6,624 nt of DNA from CAG-791 sp002390025 (GTDB taxonomy: Bacteria > Bacillota > Clostridia > Lachnospirales > Lachnospiraceae), in the NCBI GenBank assembly GCA_946543465.1, contig CAMNLR010000093.1, positions 1 through 6,624 on the forward strand, read 5' to 3'. The stretch's first letter is position 1. Each line of letters opens with the position of its first letter. The notes below the pieces were generated by a model. That model was not told the origin of the DNA. It ran no database searches and saw only the letters and a list, made by a program, of their open reading frames with translations. Both the position numbers and the translations under genes were made by a program. Shown one piece after another: positions 1 to 4,407 of the stretch.

Positions 1-68
1 CCTGCCGGCATAGACTTAAAGTGTCTGATCGCATTTGATTATTTGCAGGCCTGCCGGCACGGACTTAT
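1..68 (-). repeat. Direct-repeat pair, related to the 3341-3786 repeat family
   Basis: Two near-identical copies of CCTGCCGGCA(T/C)(A/G)GACTTA lie at 1-18 and 51-68, a 50-bp period, so the window probably opens inside an array. On the minus strand, bases 68-41 read TAAGTCCGTGCCGGCAGGCC followed by TGCAAAT. This aligns with GAGTCCATGCCGACAGGCTC followed by GCAATC of the 40-bp array at 3341-3560, with about 20 of 28 positions identical over the extended match. The repeat begins directly at the dxr stop codon. It also contains the 10-bp palindrome GCAGGCCTGC. No T-tract follows any stem on the minus strand, so I do not call it a dxr terminator. Calling it the same repeat family is inference from the alignment. 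Confidence 0.6.
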
Positions 69-1213
69 TATTTTTTCCATCCGGCGAGGATTTCCTGCAC
101 TTCGCGTTCGGTCTCGAAGATTTCATCCAGGGTGGGATTTTCAATATAGCGGCAGGTCTCCATGCTGTGAAGGATCATCTCGGAGATCTCCGGGAAGGAG
201 ATTCTGCGTTCGAGGAACTTTTGCACGGCATATTCGTCTGCTGCGTTAAAGGCTGTGGGAATATTTCCGCCTTTCCGGATCGCATCGAAGGCGTAGCGAA
301 GGGCCGGGAATGTCTCCATGTCAGGGCGCTCGAAAGTGATCCGGCCAAGAGCATAGAAATCAAGTCTTTCTCCCGGCATGGGGCGGCGCTCCGGATAGTA
401 AAGGGCATACTGGATCGGCAGGCGCATGTCCGGGACACCCAGCTGGGCGATGATACCGCCGTCCTCATACTCCACCGCCGAGTGGATGATGCTCTGGGGA
501 TGGACCAGGACCTGAATCTGCGAGGGATCGACGTCGAAGAGCCAGCGGGCTTCGATGACCTCCAGGCCTTTATTGACGAGGGTGGAGGAATCAATTGTGA
601 TCTTCTGTCCCATTTCCCAGGTGGGATGCCTGAGCGCGTCTTCAGGGCGCATGTTCTTTATTTCCTCCGCTGTCCGTCCGCGGAAAGGTCCTCCCGATGC
701 TGTCAGCCAGATTTTCGCGATTTTATTTCCGGACTCGCCGTTGAGAGACTGGAAGATCGCGCTGTGCTCGCTGTCCACAGGCAGGATGGGCACGCCTTTT
801 TCCGCGGCGAGCGGCATGATGATGTGTCCGGCTGTGACCAGCGTCTCCTTATTTGCAAGAGCGATTTTTTTTCCGCTCTCAATCGCGGCGACGGTCGGTC
901 TGACACCCACCATCCCCATGATGGCAGTGACAAAATATTCATATCCGTCCATGGAGGCTGTGTCCAGAATGCCCTCCATTCCGGAGAGGACCTCCACGTC
1001 CAGGTCACGCACCCTGGTCCTGAGGTCTGCTGCCGCATCCTCCTCCCACATGACTGCCCGCCTGGGGCGGAATTCACGGATCTGCGCCTCCATCAGATCG
1101 ACGCTCCGTCTCGCGCAGAGCGCGACAACTTCTATATCTTTTTGTTCCCTTGCCACATCCAGCGTCTGCCGCCCGATCGATCCGGTAGAACCCAAAATGG
1201 CTATTTTCTTCAT
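68..1213 (-). CDS. dxr: 1-deoxy-D-xylulose 5-phosphate reductoisomerase
   Basis: This 381-residue cytosolic enzyme converts 1-deoxy-D-xylulose 5-phosphate to 2-C-methyl-D-erythritol 4-phosphate with NADPH and a divalent metal, the committed step of the MEP isoprenoid pathway. The length is normal for the family. Visible motifs in order are the NADPH-binding GSTGSIG (residues 8-14), ALANKETLV (118-126), the metal-binding PVDSEHS with D147 and E149, the substrate-binding LTASGGPFRG (170-179), HPTWEMGQKITIDSSTLVNK (196-215) followed by metal ligand E218, HPQSIIHS (238-245), and a C-terminal helical domain with NAADE (323-327). No key residue is missing. The start ATG at 1213 has a GGGAGG ribosome binding site about 7 bases upstream (minus strand). 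It appears to have its own promoter at 1325-1353. In many relatives it sits with cdsA, uppS and rseP; none of these precedes it here, and anything downstream is outside the window. The stop codon runs straight into a repeat. Confidence 0.97.
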   Translation of the reverse strand: MKKIAILGSTGSIGRQTLDVAREQKDIEVVALCARRSVDLMEAQIREFRPRRAVMWEEDAAADLRTRVRDLDVEVLSGMEGILDTASMDGYEYFVTAIMGMVGVRPTVAAIESGKKIALANKETLVTAGHIIMPLAAEKGVPILPVDSEHSAIFQSLNGESGNKIAKIWLTASGGPFRGRTAEEIKNMRPEDALRHPTWEMGQKITIDSSTLVNKGLEVIEARWLFDVDPSQIQVLVHPQSIIHSAVEYEDGGIIAQLGVPDMRLPIQYALYYPERRPMPGERLDFYALGRITFERPDMETFPALRYAFDAIRKGGNIPTAFNAADEYAVQKFLERRISFPEISEMILHSMETCRYIENPTLDEIFETEREVQEILAGWKK

Positions 1214-1324
1214 AAAAGCCTCCCTGTCAGATGATAACGCGGTCTGTGACCGCAGTCAGAAGTCCGAGATGTCCCGGCGGTTCAGATCCTGCAATGATGC
1301 GCCTGGCCGCCGGCCTTTGTGTTA

Positions 1325-1353
1325 AGTATATCACAGTAAAAAGACTGCGTGAA
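1325..1353 (-). promoter_or_regulatory. Predicted sigma-A promoter of dxr
   Basis: On the minus strand there is a -35 TTCACG (1353-1348; 4 of 6 to consensus), a 17-bp spacer and a -10 TATACT (1330-1325; 5 of 6). Transcription would start near 1318, giving a leader of about 105 bases before the dxr ATG. The -35 box lies inside one arm of the 10-bp inverted repeat 1347-1356/1427-1436, and A/T tracts lie just upstream. The call rests on box match and spacing only. Confidence 0.55.
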
Positions 1354-1371
1354 AAAAACTGTTGATCCGAG

Positions 1372-1422
1372 TCTTTTACCGAGTCTCTTACCGGTCTTTT
1401 ACGGTTTTTACGATTTTTTACC
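1372..1422 (-). promoter_or_regulatory. Helically phased T/A tracts upstream of the dxr promoter
   Basis: On the plus strand five T-rich tracts each end in TTAC: TCTTTTACC, TCTCTTACC, TCTTTTACG, TTTTTACG and TTTTTTACC. The A of each TTAC falls at 1378, 1390, 1401, 1410 and 1420, spacings of 12, 11, 9 and 10 bases, averaging 10.5, about one DNA turn. From the predicted dxr start they lie roughly 55-105 bases upstream. Phased A-tracts are known to bend DNA, so an UP-like or bending element is inferred; five binding sites for a repressor or activator is the alternative. Confidence 0.45.
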
Positions 1423-1543
1423 TGGCTTTTTCACGCCTGTATTTGTTCCGCAAGCCGGCCCGAACCTCTTTTGACCCCGTCAGAGAAGACGGCTGTATGA
1501 TTATCCCCCGGATTCTGCCCGGCAAATAGTATGTCTGTATACA

Positions 1544-1557
1544 ATTCTGTGCAGAAT
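1544..1557. promoter_or_regulatory. Perfect palindrome upstream of pta, possible operator
   Basis: ATTCTG-TG-CAGAAT is a perfect 6-bp inverted repeat with a 2-base centre, about 25 bases upstream of the predicted pta -35 box. Its size and symmetry suit a dimeric helix-turn-helix regulator site. I cannot assign it to a named regulator, and a palindrome this short can arise by chance. Confidence 0.3.
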
Positions 1558-1582
1558 GATTATAAAAATAGAAGAAAAAGTC

Positions 1583-1611
1583 AGGACAGTTTAAAAAGTT
1601 CATGTTACAAT
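1583..1611 (+). promoter_or_regulatory. Predicted extended -10 promoter of pta
   Basis: A -35-like AGGACA (1583-1588; matches the GACA part of TTGACA) is followed after 17 bp by TACAAT (1606-1611; 5 of 6). TG at 1603-1604 makes an extended -10 of the form TGnTACAAT. Transcription would begin near 1618, leaving a leader of about 80 bases. A second AT-rich -10-like sequence, TAATAT, lies at 1624-1629 but has no well-placed -35. Confidence 0.5.
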
Positions 1612-1697
1612 GTCTTTTAAGGGTAATATAGAAATGGGCGAACCTGTAAACTTTTATCCTGGTTTTCAAAACATAATTTATCTAGGGAGGTTTCATT

Positions 1698-2681
1698 ATG
1701 TATGGTTTTGGTGCAATGATTAAACAGCTGAAGAAGAATCCCAAGACGATTGTCTTCACTGAGGGATCGGATCCCCGTATCCTTGAGGCGGCTTCCCGTC
1801 TTCTGGCAAGCAGCTTCCTGACCCCCATCCTTCTGGGCAAGGAAGAGGAAGTGCAGGATGCGGCAGAAGAGGCCGGCTACAATATCCGCGGCGCGCAGAT
1901 CCTGGATCCCGAGAATTATGATAAGATGGATGAGATGGTTGCGGCTTTCTGCGAGCTCAGAAAGAGCAAGGGAATGACTCCTGAGAAGGCTCTTCCCATC
2001 CTCAAGCAGGGCAACTATTTCGGAACTATGCTGGTCAAGATGGGCATTGCTGACTGCCTGCTCGGCGGCGCAACCTATTCCACTGCAGACACAGTCCGTC
2101 CCGCTCTGCAGATCATCAAGACAAAACCCGGCAACAGCATCGTATCTTCCTGCTTCATCCTGGTCCGTCCTTCTGCGACCGGTGAAAATGAAGTCGTGGC
2201 AATGGCTGACTGCGCAATCAACATTCACCCCTCCGAGGATGAGCTGGTTGAGATCTGCGGCGAGACCATTGAGTGCGCGAAGGTCTTCGGTGTAGACCCC
2301 AAGGTCGCTTTCCTTTCCTTCTCCACCAACGGCTCCGCAAAGGATGCGGATGTCACCAAGATGCACAATGCCGCGCAGAAGGCAAAAGAGAAATATCCGG
2401 AAGTCCCGATCGACGGCGAGATCCAGTTCGACGCAGCTGTTTCTCCTCGTGTCGCCGAGACCAAGGTTCCCGGCTGGAAGGCTGCAGGTCATGCAAACAC
2501 CTTCATCTTCCCCGACATCAACGCAGGCAACATCGGTTACAAGATCGCACAGCGTTTCGGTAACTTCGATGCTTACGGCCCCATCCTTCTGGGCCTGAAT
2601 GCGCAGATCAACGACCTGTCCAGAGGCTGCAACGCTCTGGAAGTCTACTCTATGTCGATCATCACAGCAGCACTGTCCTGA
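1698..2681 (+). CDS. pta: Phosphate acetyltransferase
   Basis: This 327-residue cytosolic enzyme interconverts acetyl-CoA plus phosphate with acetyl phosphate plus CoA. With acetate kinase it forms the acetate/ATP branch of fermentation. The length fits the short Pta class that has only the catalytic PTA_PTB domain, without the N-terminal regulatory part of the long enterobacterial form. Recognisable blocks are TEGSDPRILEAA (21-32), MGIADCLLGGATYSTADTVR (115-134), LSFSTNGSAK (206-215), DGEIQFDAA (239-247), FPDINAGNIGYK (271-282) and GPILLGLNAQINDLSRGCN (294-312). The last block carries the Ser-Arg pair (S308, R309) that is functionally important in the Methanosarcina enzyme. The start ATG at 1698 has GGGAGG at 1685-1690, which favours it over M7. 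The gene has its own predicted promoter and two terminators; ackA, often its neighbour, is not next to it. It is intact. Confidence 0.96.
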   Translation: MYGFGAMIKQLKKNPKTIVFTEGSDPRILEAASRLLASSFLTPILLGKEEEVQDAAEEAGYNIRGAQILDPENYDKMDEMVAAFCELRKSKGMTPEKALPILKQGNYFGTMLVKMGIADCLLGGATYSTADTVRPALQIIKTKPGNSIVSSCFILVRPSATGENEVVAMADCAINIHPSEDELVEICGETIECAKVFGVDPKVAFLSFSTNGSAKDADVTKMHNAAQKAKEKYPEVPIDGEIQFDAAVSPRVAETKVPGWKAAGHANTFIFPDINAGNIGYKIAQRFGNFDAYGPILLGLNAQINDLSRGCNALEVYSMSIITAALS

Positions 2682-2733
2682 TCAGGAGAATGAAAGTCAG
2701 CAGGAACTGACGCCGATACATAGACATAAAGGC

Positions 2734-2773
2734 AGCGCCTCCGCATCCGGTCCGGATGCAGAGGCGCTTTTTC
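2734..2773 (+). terminator. Rho-independent terminator of pta
   Basis: The outer stem AGCGCCTC (2734-2741) pairs with GAGGCGCT (2761-2768). After one C/A mismatch the inner stem GCATCC (2743-2748) pairs with GGATGC (2754-2759), closing a GGTCC loop. Five Ts (2768-2772) follow. It lies 53 bases after the pta stop. On the minus strand no T-tract follows the hairpin, so it serves the rightward transcript. Confidence 0.9.
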
Positions 2774-2801
2774 TAATATCTTCAATATAATTCTTTTTAT
2801 T

Positions 2802-2847
2802 TTCCGTCCCGGATCGGATGGGAAGAGTCCGGGACGGAATTTTTTTT
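2802..2847 (+). terminator. Second Rho-independent terminator behind pta
   Basis: A perfect 12-bp stem, TTCCGTCCCGGA (2802-2813) with TCCGGGACGGAA (2828-2839), closes a 14-base loop and is followed by eight Ts (2840-2847). It backs up the first terminator and stands between pta and the convergent gene at 2884-3282. The sequence following the stem on the minus strand is A-rich rather than T-rich, so this does not look bidirectional, and that gene has no clear terminator of its own here. Confidence 0.88.
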
Positions 2848-2883
2848 CTCTGCTCAGGGAGTGCCTTCTCAGGAAGTACCTTC

Positions 2884-3282
2884 TTATTCTGCCGGAACAG
2901 CCGGGGAGTCATCTGCAGTGCGGTCCGGGGAGGCGGCATAGGGGATCCTGCGGAAGCGGATGGTGATATTTCCGGCACTGTCGGAGACGCGGTAACGGAC
3001 CATGTCCCCGTTTACGGAAACCTGCACCTGTTTGGTGAGATCCCCGTCTGTGTCATCATAGGCGGCGTAGCCCTCCTCCTCATATTGTTCCCCCGGCTGG
3101 ACAAAGTAGCGGTTGTCGCGGGTGAGCATGATCGAGGGCGGGGTGGTGTCGGATTTTTCCTTTACCGGTTTGGTCCATCTGCCCGACAGTGCGCTGTAGA
3201 TGAGTACGGCCAGAAAAAGTCCCGGCAGAAATACAAGCAGAAAGTTCCTGATGTGATCGTACATTGTGTGTTTTTCTTTCAT
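2884..3282 (-). CDS. Small membrane-anchored Ig-like (DUF5011-type) domain protein
   Basis: The 132-residue product begins with a short charged N-terminus, then one hydrophobic segment (about residues 12-33, FLLVFLPGLFLAVLIYSALSG at its core), a charged linker, and a single beta-sandwich-like domain (about 46-112). That domain shows the usual signature of bacterial surface Ig-like/DUF5011 modules: DTTPPSIML (46-54), a GEQYEEEGY stretch (64-72), DDTDGDLTKQV (76-86) and VRYRVSDSAGN (95-105). A low-complexity tail rich in Pro, Ala, Ser and Asp follows. The lack of an obvious cleavage site suggests a membrane anchor with the Ig domain outside. The start has AGAGGT a few bases upstream. In family proteins this module usually comes in multidomain surface proteins; here it stands alone. 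Role unknown; cell-wall or surface binding is only a guess. It is transcribed away from the repeat array. Confidence 0.75.
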   Translation of the reverse strand: MKEKHTMYDHIRNFLLVFLPGLFLAVLIYSALSGRWTKPVKEKSDTTPPSIMLTRDNRYFVQPGEQYEEEGYAAYDDTDGDLTKQVQVSVNGDMVRYRVSDSAGNITIRFRRIPYAASPDRTADDSPAVPAE

Positions 3283-3340
3283 AGTTACCTCTATTTAGAT
3301 ACATAGATGCCGAAAGGTCCGGAGAGGGGCTGCCGGATTG

Positions 3341-3560
3341 AGCCCATGCCGACAGGCTCGCAGTAGAACTGTCAGCTTTGAGTCCATGCCGACAGGCTCG
3401 CAGCAGAACTGTCAGCTTTGAGGCCATGCCGACAGGCTCGCAGCAGAACTGTCAGCTTTGAGTCCATGCCGACAGGCTCGCAATAGAACTGTCAGCTTTG
3501 AGTCCATGCCGACAGGCTCGTAGCAGAACTGTCAGCTTTGAGTCCATGCCGACAGGCTCG
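3341..3560 (+). repeat. 40-bp tandem repeat array, 5.5 copies
   Basis: Five contiguous 40-bp units (3361-3400, 3401-3440, 3441-3480, 3481-3520, 3521-3560) follow a half unit (3341-3360). The common part contains AGAACTGTCAGCTTTGAGTC followed by CATGCCGACAGGCTCG. Differences are few: four of the five full units start CAGTAG, CAGCAG, CAATAG or TAGCAG, and unit two has AGGCC for AGTCC. GACAG of each unit can pair with CTGTC of the next (for example 3351-3355 with 3369-3373) around a 13-base loop, and most of the variation falls in that loop. There are no spacers, so this is not a CRISPR array. Period and copy boundaries are read directly; any function is unknown. Confidence 0.95.
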
Positions 3561-3590
3561 CAATCTTACGATTGCTCGCTGTCGCGGCAT
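3546..3590 (+). repeat. Linking hairpin between the two repeat arrays
   Basis: The last 40-bp unit runs into an imperfect palindrome. ATGCC (3546-3550) pairs with GGCAT (3586-3590), GACAG (3551-3555) with CTGTC (3579-3583), and CAATC (3561-3565) with GATTG (3570-3574) around a TTAC loop, with small internal loops between. Its 5' arm is repeat-unit sequence, and its 3' end overlaps the first CATTCGCCGTATAC flank of the 99-bp units. Confidence 0.7.
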
Positions 3591-3786
3591 TCGCCGTATA
3601 CGTTCAGGATGACATATGTCCTTTTGAGAGCAAGCTCTCATCGTCCATATGTATCCTGCCCGTGCATGGACTCAAAGCTTCGCGCACATTCGCCGTATAC
3701 ATCCAAATCGACATCTTGCCGCTTACGAGCAAGCTCGACGCGTCTCGATGTTGATTTGTCTGTGCACGGACTCAAAGCTTCGCGCA
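3588..3786 (+). repeat. Two ~99-bp tandem units with conserved flanks and variable hairpin arms
   Basis: Unit one is 3588-3686 and unit two 3687-3786. Both start with CATTCGCCGTATAC (3588-3601, 3687-3700) and end with a 25-base flank that contains GGACTCAAAGCTTCGCGCA and differs at one base (3662-3686, 3762-3786). Both have GAGCAAGCTC at the centre (3628-3637, 3727-3736). Between these, the arms differ but each unit pairs with itself. In unit one, CAGGAT then ACATATG (3605-3618, one bulge) pairs with CATATGTATCCTG (3646-3658). In unit two, CAAATCGACATC (3704-3715) pairs with GATGTTGATTTG (3747-3758). The right flank contains GCATGGACTCAAAGCT, the exact reverse complement of AGCTTTGAGTCCATGC in the 40-bp array. 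I do not recognise the element; a structured RNA or a palindromic mobile repeat are the main options. Confidence 0.88.
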
Positions 3787-3795
3787 AGATTTTTG

Positions 3796-3824
3796 TTGAC
3801 GGGACAGTTCTTCTGTGCTATTGT
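3796..3824 (+). promoter_or_regulatory. Sigma-A promoter of the rpmG-secE-nusG-rplK-rplA operon
   Basis: TTGACG (3796-3801; 5 of 6), a 17-bp spacer and TATTGT (3819-3824; 4 of 6) form a good housekeeping promoter. Transcription would start near 3831, giving a leader of about 158 bases before rpmG. The -35 box lies only 9 bases after the last repeat unit. No other promoter of this quality is visible ahead of the operon genes. Confidence 0.75.
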
Positions 3825-3830
3825 ATATCA

Positions 3831-3988
3831 AAGGTTGCAAAAGGTCTTTTTTTTTTGCGCGAAAAGTCCGGCTGCATGGCCTGCTGGAGGCAGGAACTGT
3901 CCGGCTGCGAGGCAACGGCGCCCGGCTCAGACGGCACGGCGGCTCGCGCAGGAATCAAACAAACAGCGCATATTGTTGGAGGTTCGGC
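3831..3988 (+). other. rpmG leader with hairpin, T10 run and short repeat
   Basis: The predicted untranslated leader contains a run of ten Ts (3847-3856), a 5-bp hairpin CCTGC/GCAGG with loop TGGAG (3880-3894), and the 10-base GTCCGGCTGC twice (3866-3875 and 3899-3908), one on each side of that hairpin. It is otherwise GC-rich. No GC-rich stem lies directly before the T-run, so it is not a standard terminator. I do not recognise a known leader class, and no tRNA is present. Confidence 0.4.
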
Positions 3989-4138
3989 ATGCGTACAAGG
4001 ATTACATTATCATGCACTGAGTGCAAGCAGAGAAATTATAACACAACAAAGGACAAGAAGACACACCCTGAGCGTCTCGAGATGAAGAAGTATTGCAGAT
4101 TCTGCAGAAAGCACACTGTTCATAAAGAGACTAAGTAA
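3989..4138 (+). CDS. rpmG: 50S ribosomal protein L33
   Basis: This 49-residue protein is a small zinc-ribbon component of the large ribosomal subunit. It keeps all four metal-binding cysteines as two CxxC knuckles (C9/C12 and C36/C39), so it is the zinc-containing C+ form. The body is strongly basic, with TKDKKTHPERLEMKKYC in the middle, typical of the family, and the length is standard. The start ATG at 3989 is preceded by GGAGG (3978-3982) with a 6-base gap. It is the first gene of the operon; secE follows after 14 bases. L33 at the head of a secE-nusG cluster is the usual Bacillota arrangement. In some Clostridia a tRNA-Trp gene sits between rpmG and secE; there is no room for it here. Confidence 0.96.
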   Translation: MRTRITLSCTECKQRNYNTTKDKKTHPERLEMKKYCRFCRKHTVHKETK

Positions 4139-4152
4139 GCAAGGAGTCATTC

Positions 4153-4386
4153 ATGGCAGCGAAAGAGAAGGGTAAAGCGAAACAGGAGAAGCAGTCAAAA
4201 CTGGGATCCTTTTTTAAAGGTGTCAGGACTGAGTTCGGCAAGATCATCTGGCCCAGCCGTGAAACAATCGTCAAACAGCTGATCGCGGTCGTCTGCGTAA
4301 CTGTTGTCGTGGGACTGCTGATCACGGTCATCGACTTCGGCGCACAGAACCTGATCGATGTCCTGGTGAAGATTAACGCGGCATGA
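4153..4386 (+). CDS. secE: Preprotein translocase subunit SecE
   Basis: SecE clamps and stabilises SecY in the SecYEG protein-export channel of the cytoplasmic membrane. At 77 residues it is the short one-helix form usual in Bacillota. A lysine-rich N-terminus (1-16) leads into the conserved amphipathic segment FFKGVRTEFGKIIWPSRET (20-38), including the W33-P34 pair, followed by one transmembrane helix (about 42-62) and a short tail. The ribosome binding site AAGGAG (4141-4146) sits in the 14-base gap after rpmG. nusG starts 21 bases downstream, and the secE-nusG pairing supports the call. Confidence 0.95.
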   Translation: MAAKEKGKAKQEKQSKLGSFFKGVRTEFGKIIWPSRETIVKQLIAVVCVTVVVGLLITVIDFGAQNLIDVLVKINAA

Positions 4387-4407
4387 TCGGTTTGGTGAGG
4401 TAGATGA

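Larger units (their letters stand above)
1214..1697. other. Divergent intergenic region between dxr and pta
   Basis: This 484-base stretch holds no convincing gene. It contains the predicted leftward dxr promoter, the rightward pta promoter and a T/A-tract run, listed separately. The predicted dxr leader (about 1318 down to 1214) includes a perfect 6-bp hairpin, GCGGTC/GACCGC with a 3-base loop (1239-1253). A 10-bp inverted repeat, GCGTGAAAAA (1347-1356) with TTTTTCACGC (1427-1436), brackets the tract run and overlaps the dxr -35 box. A 5-bp hairpin, CCGTC/GACGG, lies at 1477-1492. I see no riboswitch I can name in either leader. Confidence 0.6.
3283..3988. other. Gene-free region with repeats, promoter and rpmG leader
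   Basis: This 706-base stretch separates the Ig-domain gene (leftward) from rpmG (rightward). It holds, in order, a 40-bp tandem array, one linking hairpin, two ~99-bp structured units, a sigma-A-type promoter and a GC-rich leader. Open frames here cross the tandem repeats, and the 40-bp period is not a multiple of three, so the array gives shifting frames rather than a peptide repeat. I see no supported gene. A promoter for the leftward gene is not obvious in 3283-3340. Confidence 0.75.

Noticed and set aside
35..1234. Long rightward open frame opposite dxr
   Set aside because: It mirrors the coding strand of a fully conserved dxr, has no recognisable domain and no ribosome binding site of note.
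1617..2492. Leftward open frame opposite pta
   Set aside because: It is antisense to pta and shows no recognisable protein family.
3341..3560. CRISPR array
   Set aside because: The 40-bp units are contiguous with no unique spacers between them, and no cas gene is visible.
3588..3786. Integron attC sites or a retron RNA
   Set aside because: I see no attC-type core sites (RYYYAAC/GTTRRRY arrangement), and there is no integrase or reverse transcriptase in the window.
3847..3856. T10 run as a terminator
   Set aside because: No GC-rich stem lies just upstream, and it sits inside the expected operon leader.
3498..4085. Rightward open frame through the repeats
   Set aside because: It crosses repeats, a promoter and the rpmG start in another frame. 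The 33-residue periodicity over 3588-3786 follows from the 99-bp DNA repeat, and the stems explain the conservation better than a peptide does.
4136..4155. tRNA-Trp between rpmG and secE, as in some Clostridia
   Set aside because: The gap is only 14 bases, and the operon leader shows no cloverleaf or T-loop sequence.
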